A DNA stretch of 64,000 nt. Origin: Ancylobacter rudongensis (GTDB taxonomy: Bacteria > Pseudomonadota > Alphaproteobacteria > Rhizobiales > Xanthobacteraceae). The stretch's first letter is position 1. Each line of letters opens with the position of its first letter. The stretch spans positions 868,001 to 932,000 of the forward strand of contig NZ_FMTP01000001.1 in NCBI RefSeq assembly GCF_900100155.1. Reading direction: 5' to 3'. Positions 1 to 8,649 of the stretch are shown here, in pieces. The position numbers were made by a program, and so were the translations under genes. The notes below the pieces were generated by a model. That model was not told where the DNA came from, did not search any database, and saw only the letters and a list, made by a program, of their open reading frames with translations.

Positions 1-2
1 AG

Positions 3-1253
3 CTGCCGGTCGCGTACCAGAAAAACTCCACCCGCCATTTCATGCGCGAGGTGAACCGGCTCGGCGTCACCGGCGTCATCGACGCCGGCGGCGGCTTCCA
101 GAACTACCCGGACGACTACGCGATCATCGAGGAACTGCATCGCGACGGCGAACTCACCATCCGCATCGCCTACAACCTCTTCACCCAGAAGCCGAAGGAG
201 GAGCTTGCCGACTTCACCGGCTGGGCGAAGCAGGTGAAGCCCGGCCAGGGCGACGACCTCTACCGCACCAATGGCGCCGGCGAGATGCTGGTCTATTCCG
301 CCGCCGATTTCGAGGATTTCAGGGTCGAGCGTCCCGATATGCCCGCGAGCATGGAAGGCGACCTCGAACCCGTCATCCGCCTGCTGGCGCAGAACCGCTG
401 GCCGTGGCGGATGCACGCGACCTATGACCAGACCATCTCCCGCGCGCTCGACGTGTTCGAGACGGTCAATCGCGACGTGCCGCTCGAAGGGCTCAACTGG
501 TTCTTCGACCATGCCGAGACCGTCACCGACCGCAACATCGCGCGTATCGCCCGGCTCGGCGGCGGCATCGCGGTGCAGCACCGGATGGCCTTTCAGGGCG
601 AGTATTTCACCGAGCGCTACGGCGCCCGCGCCGCCGAGCGCACACCGCCGGTGCGGCGCATGCTGGAGATGGGTGTGAAGGTGGGCGCGGGCACCGATGC
701 CACCCGTGTCGCGTCCTACAATCCCTGGATCTCGCTGGCCTGGCTGGTCACCGGCCGCACGGTGGGCGGGCTCGCCCTCTACCCCGCCGCGAACCGGCTC
801 GACCGCGAGACGGCGCTGCGCCTGTGGACGCAAGCGAACACGTGGTTCTCCAGTGAAGAGGGCAAGAAGGGGCAGATCGCCCCCGGGCAGCTGGCCGACA
901 TCGCCGTGCTCTCGGATGACTACTTCGCCGTACCGGAGGACGCCATCGCCGACATCACCGCAGTGCTGACGCTGCTCGGCGGCACGCCGGTGCATGGGGC
1001 CGGCGACTTCAAGGACCTCGCGCCCGAACTGCCGCCGGCGATGCCGGACTGGTCGCCGGTACGGACCTTCGGCGGCTACCAGCAACGCGCACAAGCGGGC
1101 GCACCCCGGCACGCCTTCGCCCGGCTGTGCGGCTGCGCCCGGGAATGCAACGTCCACGGCCATGCGCATGCCGGCGCCTTGCAAGCGCAGGTGCCGGCCT
1201 CGGACGCGCGAAGCTTCTGGGGCGCGCTCGGCTGCGCCTGCTGGGCGGTGTGA
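3..1253 (+). CDS. YtcJ-type amidohydrolase, 5' end outside window
   Basis: The reading frame is open from base 3 and the first ATG (42) lies inside a conserved region, so the gene begins upstream and this is its C-terminal part. It resembles amidohydrolase superfamily proteins of the YtcJ type, metal-dependent hydrolases acting on amide or related bonds of an unknown substrate. Visible family features are a His in MHAT, a His in FDHAET, and the Asp of GTDATR near the end of the barrel, which are metal or catalytic positions in the family; the N-terminal HxH pair is outside the window. The last 40 residues form an odd Cys/His-rich tail (CGCAREC, HGHAHA, CAC). An MFS exporter follows 31 bp later on the same strand. 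Confidence 0.85.
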   Translation: MPVAYQKNSTRHFMREVNRLGVTGVIDAGGGFQNYPDDYAIIEELHRDGELTIRIAYNLFTQKPKEELADFTGWAKQVKPGQGDDLYRTNGAGEMLVYSAADFEDFRVERPDMPASMEGDLEPVIRLLAQNRWPWRMHATYDQTISRALDVFETVNRDVPLEGLNWFFDHAETVTDRNIARIARLGGGIAVQHRMAFQGEYFTERYGARAAERTPPVRRMLEMGVKVGAGTDATRVASYNPWISLAWLVTGRTVGGLALYPAANRLDRETALRLWTQANTWFSSEEGKKGQIAPGQLADIAVLSDDYFAVPEDAIADITAVLTLLGGTPVHGAGDFKDLAPELPPAMPDWSPVRTFGGYQQRAQAGAPRHAFARLCGCARECNVHGHAHAGALQAQVPASDARSFWGALGCACWAV

Positions 1254-1284
1254 CAGGCGCCCTGCGGGCGAGAAGGAGACAGAG

Positions 1285-2895
1285 ATGACCGAGGCCACCC
1301 CATCGCCCGCGTCGCCCGCCGGCAGCTTCGCGCCGCTGCGGCGCCCGGTCTTCGCCGTCCTCTGGGCCGCCACCGTGCTGGGCAATACCGGCAGCTTCAT
1401 GCGCGATGTCGCCAGCGCCTGGCTGGTGACGGACCTTTCCGCCTCGCCCGCCGCCGTCGCCGCGGTCCAGGCCGCCGGCATGCTGCCGATCTTCCTGCTC
1501 GCCATACCGGCCGGCGTACTGTCCGATATTCTCGACCGGCGCAAATTCCTGATCTTCATCCAGATCATGCTGGGCTGCGTCAGCGCCACGCTGATGCTGT
1601 TGTCGGCGAGCGGCCTCGTCACCGTGTCGGGGCTCATCATGCTCACCTTCGTCGGCGGCATCGGCGCGGCGCTGATGGGGCCGACCTGGCAGTCCATCGT
1701 GCCCGAGCTGGTGCCGCGCGGCGAACTGAAGAGCGCGGTCGCGCTCAATTCGCTGGGCATCAACATCGCCCGTTCCATCGGGCCGGCCGTCGGCGGCATG
1801 CTGCTCGCCGCCTTCGGCGCGGCCGTGACCTATGGGGCGGATGTCGCCAGCTACCTCATCGTGATCGCCGCCCTGCTGTGGTGGAAGCGGCCGGCGAACA
1901 CGCAGGACGAACTGAGCGAGCATTTCGGCGGCGCCTTCCGGGCCGGGCTGCGCTATGCCCGCTCCAGCCGCGAGCTGCATGTGGTGCTGCTGCGCGCCGC
2001 GGTGTTCTTCGCCTTCGCCAGCGCCGTCTGGGCGCTGCTGCCGCTGGTGACGCGGCAATTGCTGGCGGGCGATGCCGCGTTCTACGGCCTCCTGCTCGGT
2101 TCGGTCGGCGTCGGCGCCATTGCCGGCGCGCTGGCCCTGCCGATGGCGCGGGACAGGCTGAGCCCGGACGGGCTGATGCTCGCCGCCGCGCTCGCCACCG
2201 GCGCCGCCTCGACCGCGCTCGCCCTCGGTCCGCCGAAATGGGCGGCGGTGCTGGTGCTGCTGGTGATGGGCGCGGCCTGGATCGTCGCGCTGACCACGCT
2301 CAACGCCACGGCGCAGGCGATCCTGCCGAACTGGGTGCGCGGGCGCGCGCTCGCCGTCTATCTTACCGTGTTCAACGGCGCGATGGCCGGGGGCAGTCTC
2401 GGCTGGGGCTTCATCGCCCAGGAGATCGGCCTCGCCGCGACACTATGGACCGCCGCCGCCGGCCTCGTGCTGTCGGGGCTCATCGTCCACCGCGTTGCGC
2501 TGCCGAGGGGCGAGAGCGACCTTGCGCCCTCCAACCACTGGCCCGAACCGCTGCTCGCCCAGCCGGTGCCGGGGGATCGCGGGCCGGTGCTGGTGCTGAT
2601 CGAGTACCAGATCGCGAGGGAAGACCGGCCGGCCTTCCTGAAGGTGCTGGAGCGGCTGTCCCATGCCCGCCGGCGTGACGGCGCCACCTCCTGGGGGGTG
2701 ATGGAGGATGCGGCCGAGCCGACCTTGCTGACGGAGTGGTTCATGGTCGACTCCTGGGCCGAGCATCTGCGCCAGCATCATCGCGTCTCGCACGCCGACG
2801 CCGACGTGCAGGCGCAGCTGCGCGCCTTTCACCGGGTCGAGCGCCCTCCCGTGGTGCGGCACCTGCTCGCCCTCGATCCGGGGCGGGCAGGATAA
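1285..2895 (+). CDS. MFS exporter (EntS-like) with C-terminal ABM-like domain
   Basis: A 536-residue inner-membrane transporter. Residues about 20-420 form the twelve-helix MFS_3 fold (EntS-like drug or siderophore exporters), with the loop motif GVLSDILDRR between helices 2 and 3. Residues about 430-530 are soluble and resemble an antibiotic-biosynthesis-monooxygenase (ABM) ferredoxin-like domain, containing EYQIAREDRPAF and TEWFMVDSWAEH. The frame is open far upstream, but the ATG at 1285 is chosen because AGAAGGAGA lies just before it and because homology starts there. It probably shares a transcript with the amidohydrolase. The substrate is unknown. Confidence 0.88.
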   Translation: MTEATPSPASPAGSFAPLRRPVFAVLWAATVLGNTGSFMRDVASAWLVTDLSASPAAVAAVQAAGMLPIFLLAIPAGVLSDILDRRKFLIFIQIMLGCVSATLMLLSASGLVTVSGLIMLTFVGGIGAALMGPTWQSIVPELVPRGELKSAVALNSLGINIARSIGPAVGGMLLAAFGAAVTYGADVASYLIVIAALLWWKRPANTQDELSEHFGGAFRAGLRYARSSRELHVVLLRAAVFFAFASAVWALLPLVTRQLLAGDAAFYGLLLGSVGVGAIAGALALPMARDRLSPDGLMLAAALATGAASTALALGPPKWAAVLVLLVMGAAWIVALTTLNATAQAILPNWVRGRALAVYLTVFNGAMAGGSLGWGFIAQEIGLAATLWTAAAGLVLSGLIVHRVALPRGESDLAPSNHWPEPLLAQPVPGDRGPVLVLIEYQIAREDRPAFLKVLERLSHARRRDGATSWGVMEDAAEPTLLTEWFMVDSWAEHLRQHHRVSHADADVQAQLRAFHRVERPPVVRHLLALDPGRAG

Positions 2896-2938
2896 GCGCG
2901 CAGGGTTCTCGGGCTCGCGACAGCGACGCCGGATCGCG

Positions 2939-4396
2939 TCAGAGCGCCGCGAGTTCGGTGACGAACTTGGTGCGCAAAAAGGCGTCCAGCCCCTCAATGC
3001 CACTCTCGGAGCCGTAACCCGACTCGTTCACCCCGCCGAACGGCGTTTCCGGCGTGGAGACGGCCATGTGGTTGACGCCGACGAGGCCGGCGTCGAGCGC
3101 CTCCTCGGTGCGGGCCGCCAGCGCGCCGGAACGGGTGAAGACGAAGGAGGCGAGGCCATAGGGCAGCGCATTAGCGCGCTCGATTACCTCGTCAAAGCCC
3201 GAGAACGAGGTGAGCGGGGCGATCGGGCCGAAGGGCTCGTTTGACATGATCGCCGCATCGGCCGGCACGTCGGCGAGCACCGTCGGGGCGAAAAAGTGGC
3301 CCTGATTGCCGATGCGCGTGCCGCCCAGCTTCAGGCTCGCGCCCTTGGCGACGGCGTCGTTCACCAGTTCCTCCATCGCCGCGAGGCGGCGGCGACCGAT
3401 CATCGGCCCCATATTGGTGCCGGCGTCGAGACCGTTGCCAACCTTCAGCGTGGAGGCCAGCTCGACGAAGCGGGCGACGAAGGGCTGGTAGATCTGCTCC
3501 TGGATGAAGAAGCGCGTCGGCGAGGTGCAGACCTGGCCGGCATTGCGGAACTTGAACGCCACCAGCGTGCGCGCGGCCAGCTCCAGATCGGCATCGCCAT
3601 GGACGATGACCGGCGCATGGCCGCCCAGCTCCATGGTGCAGCGCTTGAGCGTATCGGCCGAAAGCCGGGCGAGTTCCTTGCCCACGGCGGTGGAGCCGGT
3701 GAGCGTCACCGCCTTCGGGATGGGCGAGGCCAGCAGCACGCGGCTGACATGGGCCGGCGCGCCGAACACCACATTCAGCACGCCCGCCGGCAGGCCCGCC
3801 TCCTGGAAGCAGCGGGCGATGGCGACCGCCGTGCCGGGGGTCTCTTCCGCCGGCTTGATGATGATCGAGCAGCCCGCGCCGAGCGCGCCAGTGATCTTGC
3901 GGATGACGTTGGAAGACGGGAAGTTCCAGGCGGCGAAGGCCACCACCGGGCCGACCGGCTCCTTCAGCACCATCTGGCGGACATTGGCCATGCGGGCCGG
4001 CACGATCCGTCCATAGGCGCGCTTGCCCTCCTCGGCATACCAGCGGGTGGCGTCGGCGGCGAACTGCACCTCCGGCACCGCTTCGCCGAGCGGCTTGCCG
4101 TTCTCCAGCGTCAGGATGCGCCCGATGCGCTCCTTGCGCGCCTCGATGAGATCGGCCGCCTTCATCATCAGCGTGTAGCGGGCCTGCGCGGTCATCGCCT
4201 TCCACACTTTGAAACCGCGCTGCGCGGCGTCGAGCGCGCGGGCGAGATCGGCGTCGGAAGCGTGCGGCACGGTGGCGAGCACCTCGCCCGTCGCCGGGTT
4301 TTCCAGCGCCTCGCTCTTGCCCTCGGAGCCCTGGCACCAGGTGCCGTCGATCAGCAGCTCGATGGTTTCATCATAGGTGGAAAGGTCGGTCATCAT
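2939..4396 (-). CDS. NAD(P)-dependent aldehyde dehydrogenase (semialdehyde dehydrogenase type)
   Basis: A 485-residue aldehyde dehydrogenase closest in character to the succinate-semialdehyde/alpha-ketoglutarate-semialdehyde group. Catalytic residues are visible: Asn158 in AAWNFPSS, Glu256 in MELGG and nucleophile Cys290 in GQVCT. It is the last gene of the minus-strand amino-acid island, next to a hydroxyproline epimerase gene. From that context I infer oxidation of 2-oxoglutarate semialdehyde to 2-oxoglutarate, the final step of D-hydroxyproline breakdown. Two ATG codons are adjacent (4396 and 4393); GGAG lies 3 or 6 nt before them, so the second may be the real start. A second aldehyde dehydrogenase lies three genes upstream, so the division of labour is unclear. 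Confidence 0.92.
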   Translation of the reverse strand: MMTDLSTYDETIELLIDGTWCQGSEGKSEALENPATGEVLATVPHASDADLARALDAAQRGFKVWKAMTAQARYTLMMKAADLIEARKERIGRILTLENGKPLGEAVPEVQFAADATRWYAEEGKRAYGRIVPARMANVRQMVLKEPVGPVVAFAAWNFPSSNVIRKITGALGAGCSIIIKPAEETPGTAVAIARCFQEAGLPAGVLNVVFGAPAHVSRVLLASPIPKAVTLTGSTAVGKELARLSADTLKRCTMELGGHAPVIVHGDADLELAARTLVAFKFRNAGQVCTSPTRFFIQEQIYQPFVARFVELASTLKVGNGLDAGTNMGPMIGRRRLAAMEELVNDAVAKGASLKLGGTRIGNQGHFFAPTVLADVPADAAIMSNEPFGPIAPLTSFSGFDEVIERANALPYGLASFVFTRSGALAARTEEALDAGLVGVNHMAVSTPETPFGGVNESGYGSESGIEGLDAFLRTKFVTELAAL

Positions 4397-4438
4397 CGTC
4401 TCCAGGGGCCCGGGGAAGAGGCGGGCCGATTGTTGGCC

Positions 4439-5434
4439 TCAACGGCAGAGGAAGCCGTCAGGCAGGGGGTCGCCGTGGGCGAGCACGAAACGATGCTCGC
4501 CGGTGATATGGGCAAGGCCGATGATGTGCGGCCGGATGGCACCGGTCCGCCCGTCGACCGCGCGCGCGGTGGCGGTGAAATCGACGCCGAGAATGTTGCG
4601 GGTGCGGATCGGCTGGTCGAGGCGCAATTCGCCGCGCGCTACCATCTGCGCCAGCCTGGCGGAAGAGCCGGTGCCGCAGGGCGAGCGGTCGAACTTGTTG
4701 GATTCCAGCACCACCAGCTGGCGGCTCACCAGCCCCTCCTCGTCCGCCTCGGTCTCGTAGAACAGGATGGAATCGACCGGGCGCGCGGCGCCGGGCACAC
4801 GGCCCTCATTGATGCCGGCGTTGAGCGCCGCCTTCAGCGCGGCGCCGACGGCCATGGCATGGGACACGCCGGACGGCGCCAGCTCGACGCCTGCGGCGCG
4901 GGCGGCGATGAGGCCGTACCAGTTGCCGCCCCAGACCACGTCGGCGCTGACATTCAAACCGGCGGCGCTGACGGGCACATTGCAGGCGGCGACATGGGCC
5001 GGGACATTCTCGAAGGTGACGGCCGCGACCATCCCCTGTTCGCGGCGCACATGCACGGTGATGATGCCCGCCGGCACTTCCAGCGTGAAGGAGGAGTGCG
5101 GCGCGTCGGCCGGGCCGATCAGGCCCATATGATCGAGCGTGACCGCGAGCCCGATCGTCGCGTGGCCGCACATCTCAAGATATTTGTAGCTGCCGAGGAA
5201 GAAGGCGCCGAAATCCGCGCGCGTGCTCTCGGTCATGACAACGCCGACCATCGCCGCATGGCCGCGCGGCTCATGCAGCAGGAAGGTGCGCAGCGGATCG
5301 AAGCGGGCGCGGAAATCTTCTGCCCGCGCCTCCACCGTGTCGCCCTTGAGCGGCGGCACGCCGCCGGTGACGACGCGGGTGGGGTGGCCCGCCGTGTGGC
5401 TGTCGATGGTCGAGATCCAGCGCCTTATCGTCAT
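4439..5434 (-). CDS. 4-hydroxyproline 2-epimerase / proline racemase family
   Basis: A 331-residue cofactor-independent epimerase of the proline racemase family. Both catalytic cysteines are present: Cys89 in MCGHA and Cys253 in DRSPCGTG. The Cys/Cys pair indicates epimerase or racemase activity; the related trans-3-hydroxyproline dehydratases carry Thr at the second position. The N-terminal DSHTAGHPT motif is also present. The expected reaction is interconversion of trans-4-hydroxy-L-proline and cis-4-hydroxy-D-proline in the cytoplasm. It sits between a GMC oxidoreductase (14 bp upstream) and the terminal aldehyde dehydrogenase. It is the first of two active-looking family members in this island and differs clearly from the 8650-9657 copy, so it is not a recent duplicate. 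Confidence 0.92.
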   Translation of the reverse strand: MTIRRWISTIDSHTAGHPTRVVTGGVPPLKGDTVEARAEDFRARFDPLRTFLLHEPRGHAAMVGVVMTESTRADFGAFFLGSYKYLEMCGHATIGLAVTLDHMGLIGPADAPHSSFTLEVPAGIITVHVRREQGMVAAVTFENVPAHVAACNVPVSAAGLNVSADVVWGGNWYGLIAARAAGVELAPSGVSHAMAVGAALKAALNAGINEGRVPGAARPVDSILFYETEADEEGLVSRQLVVLESNKFDRSPCGTGSSARLAQMVARGELRLDQPIRTRNILGVDFTATARAVDGRTGAIRPHIIGLAHITGEHRFVLAHGDPLPDGFLCR

Positions 5435-5448
5435 GGCGGGCCCCTCTC

Positions 5449-7146
5449 CTAGCGGCCGGACTTGATGGTGTCGGCGATCTTCTCGCCGGCCATGATCGTC
5501 GTCAGCATGGTGTTGGCGCTGATGACAGCCGGCATGATCGAGGCATCGACCACCCGCAGCCCCTCGACGCCGATCAGGCGGGCGGCGCTGTCGACCACGG
5601 CGCGCGGATCGTCCGGGCGGCCGATGCGGCAGGTGCCGGAGGCGTGCCAGCTGCCGCAGGCATTCTCGCGGATCCAGGCGCGCAGCCCCTCGCGGTCGGC
5701 CATCATCTGCTTCGCCTTGAGGCCGGGGGTGATGACATTCTCGATCATCAGTTTGCGCGCCAGCGGCCCGGTGCCCATGATGCCGGCGGCCATCAGCGTC
5801 ATGAACCAGTTGGTGCGGCTCACCGCGCCGAGCTTGCGTACCCGCTCGGAGAAGGTGGCGGGGAAGATGCTCTCGATCACCCCGTCCATCGCCGGATCGG
5901 TGACGATGCCCCAGAGCCGGTGCATGCCGTCCTCCAGCCGCGCGAGGTCGCGCTCGTCGGAGAGCTGGCGGAAATTGACGAAGGGCGCGGTCGCGGCGTC
6001 GCGGCCCTGCAGCCGTACCTCACCGGTGGAATAGGGCCGGTTGACGCAGACCAGGATCGAGGCCAGCCGCCGGCCGAGCGGGTGCCAGGCCGCACGGTTG
6101 GAGGGCAGCACGAACATGTCGCCCGGCGTGGTCTCCGGCAGGCCGGACGAGTAGCGATAGCCGAGCTGGATGTGGCGGCGCTGGCTGGCCGGCAGGCGCG
6201 CGGCTTTCGGCAGATAGGCGGCGAAGGCCACCATCGGGTGGTCCTGCAGGTTCTGACCGACGCCGGGCCGGTCCGCCCGCACAGCGATGCCGAACTCCTT
6301 CAGATGCGCCGCCGGGCCGATGCCGGCGCGCAGCAGATGGGCGGGGGTCTGCAGCGCGCCGGTGGAGAGGATCACCTCCCGCGCCTTGAGCGTCACCGGC
6401 CCCTGCGGCCCCTGCGCCTTCAGCCCGGTGACGCGGCGGCCCTCGAACAGCAGCTCGGTCATCTCGGTTTCGGCGAGAATGGTGAGGTTCGGCCGGGCGC
6501 GCACCTCGCGGGTGAGATAGGCGCGGGCGGTGGAGACGCGCTGGCCGTCCACATTGTTGATGGTCATCGGGAAATAGCCGTCGTCGAAGACGCCGTTATG
6601 GTCCCGGATATTGGCCACGCCCTTCTTGTCGAGCACCTTCGCCACGGTCTTCGCGAAGGGCGACCAGTCCTTTTCCGGGATGCGGCGCAGCGGCAGCGGG
6701 CCGTAGCTGCCATGCAGCTGGCTGTCGCCATAATCGAGGTCGGTTTCCAGCTTGCGGAAATAGGGCAGCACATCGTCCCAGCCCCAGCCCTCGGCGCCGT
6801 CCTCGCGCCAGTGCTCATAGTCCCAGGGCACGCCGCGAAAGGCGAACTGGCCGTTGATCGAGGTGCCCCCGCCCATCACCCGCGCCTGCTCGTAGCGCCG
6901 CCCCGCCGCGCCGGGCTTGGGGTCGTTGAGGTGGATGGACAGGTTCTGCCAGTGATAGAGCCGGTTGAAATAGGCGACGATCGGATAGGCATCGAGCGTG
7001 TCGGCCGGCTCCGCGCCGGGCGGCGTGTCGCGCCCGGCCTCGATCAGCGCGACCTGGAGGTTCGAGGCTTCCGACAGCCGGCTCGCCAGCACGGCACCGG
7101 CCGCGCCGCCGCCGACGACGATGTAGTCATATGCGTGTTCGGACAT
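5449..7146 (-). CDS. GMC-family FAD-dependent oxidoreductase
   Basis: A 565-residue glucose-methanol-choline oxidoreductase, similar to choline or alcohol dehydrogenases. The N-terminus has the Rossmann FAD motif VGGGAAG (11-17) and an acidic end to the second strand (LIEAGRD). Near the C-terminus the catalytic pair His501 (GSWHASGT) and Asn545 (SANTM) is intact. The start at 7146 is chosen because the FAD fold begins there; the frame stays open further upstream inside the aldehyde dehydrogenase gene, whose stop lies 4 bp away. In a classic hydroxyproline cluster this slot would hold a DadA/DAAO-type D-hydroxyproline dehydrogenase; none is present. GMC enzymes usually oxidise alcohols, so the substrate may be a hydroxyl group. 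That is inference. Confidence 0.92.
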   Translation of the reverse strand: MSEHAYDYIVVGGGAAGAVLASRLSEASNLQVALIEAGRDTPPGAEPADTLDAYPIVAYFNRLYHWQNLSIHLNDPKPGAAGRRYEQARVMGGGTSINGQFAFRGVPWDYEHWREDGAEGWGWDDVLPYFRKLETDLDYGDSQLHGSYGPLPLRRIPEKDWSPFAKTVAKVLDKKGVANIRDHNGVFDDGYFPMTINNVDGQRVSTARAYLTREVRARPNLTILAETEMTELLFEGRRVTGLKAQGPQGPVTLKAREVILSTGALQTPAHLLRAGIGPAAHLKEFGIAVRADRPGVGQNLQDHPMVAFAAYLPKAARLPASQRRHIQLGYRYSSGLPETTPGDMFVLPSNRAAWHPLGRRLASILVCVNRPYSTGEVRLQGRDAATAPFVNFRQLSDERDLARLEDGMHRLWGIVTDPAMDGVIESIFPATFSERVRKLGAVSRTNWFMTLMAAGIMGTGPLARKLMIENVITPGLKAKQMMADREGLRAWIRENACGSWHASGTCRIGRPDDPRAVVDSAARLIGVEGLRVVDASIMPAVISANTMLTTIMAGEKIADTIKSGR

Positions 7147-7150
7147 GTTC

Positions 7151-8626
7151 TCAGCCGTGATTGAGCCAGACGGTCTTGAAGCGCAGGAAGCCCTCAAGCC
7201 CCGCGCGCCCCATTTCCTTGCCGAAGCCGGAGCCGGCGAAGCCGCCCTGCGGGGTGGCGAAATCGGGCTGGCGGCCATGGCCGTTGACCCAGACCGTGCC
7301 GGCGTTGAGGCGGGCGGGCAGCGCCAAGGCCTTGGCGGCGCTGGTTGTGTAGAGGCTGGCGGCGAGCGCGTAGCTGGGATGGTTGGCCATCGCCAGCGCC
7401 TCGTCCTCGTCGTCATAGGCGTAGACGGAGAGCACCGGGCCGAAGAATTCCTCGCGGAAGCCGACCGAGCTGTCGGGCACGCCGGCGAGCACGGTCGGCT
7501 CGACATAGGCGCCCGAATTCATATTGGCGCAGCGCCGGCCGCCGGTAAGCACGGTGGCGCCATCGGCCACCGTTTCGGCCAGCATGCGGTCGATGCGCGC
7601 CGCCTGCTTTTCGCTGATGATCGGCGGCAGGGTCGCGCGCGTGTCCCAGGTGGGGCCGGCGACGCGCGCCTGCGCGATGCCGATGATCTTGTCGGTGAGT
7701 TCGTCCAGCAGCCGGCGCGGCGCGATCAGCCGCGTGCCGGCGGTGCAGACCTGGCCGGCATTGGCGAGGAACCCGCCGGCGATGGTGGCGGCGAGCGCGT
7801 CGAGATCGTGCGCGTCGTCCATGACAAGCTGGGGCGTCTTGCCCCCGAGTTCCAGCGTGAGCGGCTTGGTGCCGGTCATCGCCGCATCCGCCATCACCCG
7901 CGCGCCGGTGGCGGAGGAGCCGGTGAAGGTGATCTTGCCCGTGAGCGGGTGGCGCACCAGCGCCGAGCCGGTGGCGCCCGCGCCCTGCACCACATTGAAC
8001 AGGCCGGCGGGGAGCCCCGCCTCGATCGCGAGCTCGGCGATCATGACCGCCGAGGAGGGCGTCAGCTCGGAGGGCTTCAGCACCACCGCATTGCCGGTCG
8101 CCAGCGCCGGCGCCGACTTCCAGATCGCGTTGATCGCGGGGAAGTTGAACGGGGCGATGGAGGCGATGACGCCATAGGGTTCGGGCTTGAGGAAGGTGGT
8201 GCCACTGTTCGCCCCGGCGATCAGCGAGCCCTCGATCTTGTCGGCCCATTCGGCGAAATAGCGCACGGCGCCGGCCGCGCGGACGAGGTCGCGGGTGATG
8301 ACATCGGCCACCGGCCGGGTCGTCGTCGCCGCTTCCAGCCGCCCGAGCTCGGTGCGCCGCGCGTCGATGAGGTCGGCCCATGCCTTCAGCACCCGCGCCC
8401 GCTCCAGCGCCGTAGCGGTGGCCCAGCCGGAGGCGGTGCGGGTCTTGGCGGCGCTGCGCATCGCCGCGTCCACCAGTGCCTCGTCCGCCGCGCGGATGGT
8501 GCCGATCGCCGCGCCGTCGGACGGGCGGATGAGCGCGATTTCCGCGCCGTCGCCGGCGACGCGTCGCCCGTCGATCAGGTGATCGGTGATCGCGGCGACG
8601 CCATTCGGGTCGAAATCGTGGGACAT
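7151..8626 (-). CDS. NAD(P)-dependent aldehyde dehydrogenase (second copy in island)
   Basis: A 491-residue aldehyde dehydrogenase with Asn161 (APFNFPA), Glu259 (LELGGK) and nucleophile Cys294 (GQVCT). It is clearly different from the dehydrogenase at 2939-4396. It lies between the second epimerase and the GMC oxidoreductase with only 4 bp to the next gene, so translation may be coupled. The pairing with a GMC enzyme is typical of alcohol to aldehyde to acid sequences, but it could also be the second alpha-ketoglutarate semialdehyde dehydrogenase. The substrate cannot be fixed from sequence alone. Confidence 0.92.
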   Translation of the reverse strand: MSHDFDPNGVAAITDHLIDGRRVAGDGAEIALIRPSDGAAIGTIRAADEALVDAAMRSAAKTRTASGWATATALERARVLKAWADLIDARRTELGRLEAATTTRPVADVITRDLVRAAGAVRYFAEWADKIEGSLIAGANSGTTFLKPEPYGVIASIAPFNFPAINAIWKSAPALATGNAVVLKPSELTPSSAVMIAELAIEAGLPAGLFNVVQGAGATGSALVRHPLTGKITFTGSSATGARVMADAAMTGTKPLTLELGGKTPQLVMDDAHDLDALAATIAGGFLANAGQVCTAGTRLIAPRRLLDELTDKIIGIAQARVAGPTWDTRATLPPIISEKQAARIDRMLAETVADGATVLTGGRRCANMNSGAYVEPTVLAGVPDSSVGFREEFFGPVLSVYAYDDEDEALAMANHPSYALAASLYTTSAAKALALPARLNAGTVWVNGHGRQPDFATPQGGFAGSGFGKEMGRAGLEGFLRFKTVWLNHG

Positions 8627-8649
8627 GTGCCTCTCCTGAACCCGTTTCC

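Noticed and set aside
3296-5452. Plus-strand open frame of 718 codons opposite the aldehyde dehydrogenase and epimerase genes
   Set aside because: Antisense shadow; both minus-strand genes have complete catalytic motifs. The same applies to long frames at 5644-7164, 7145-8728, 8689-10815, 13237-15222, 15430-17514, 30345-32177, 41304-43526, 43339-45369, 45351-47132, 47020-48768 and 62315-63997.
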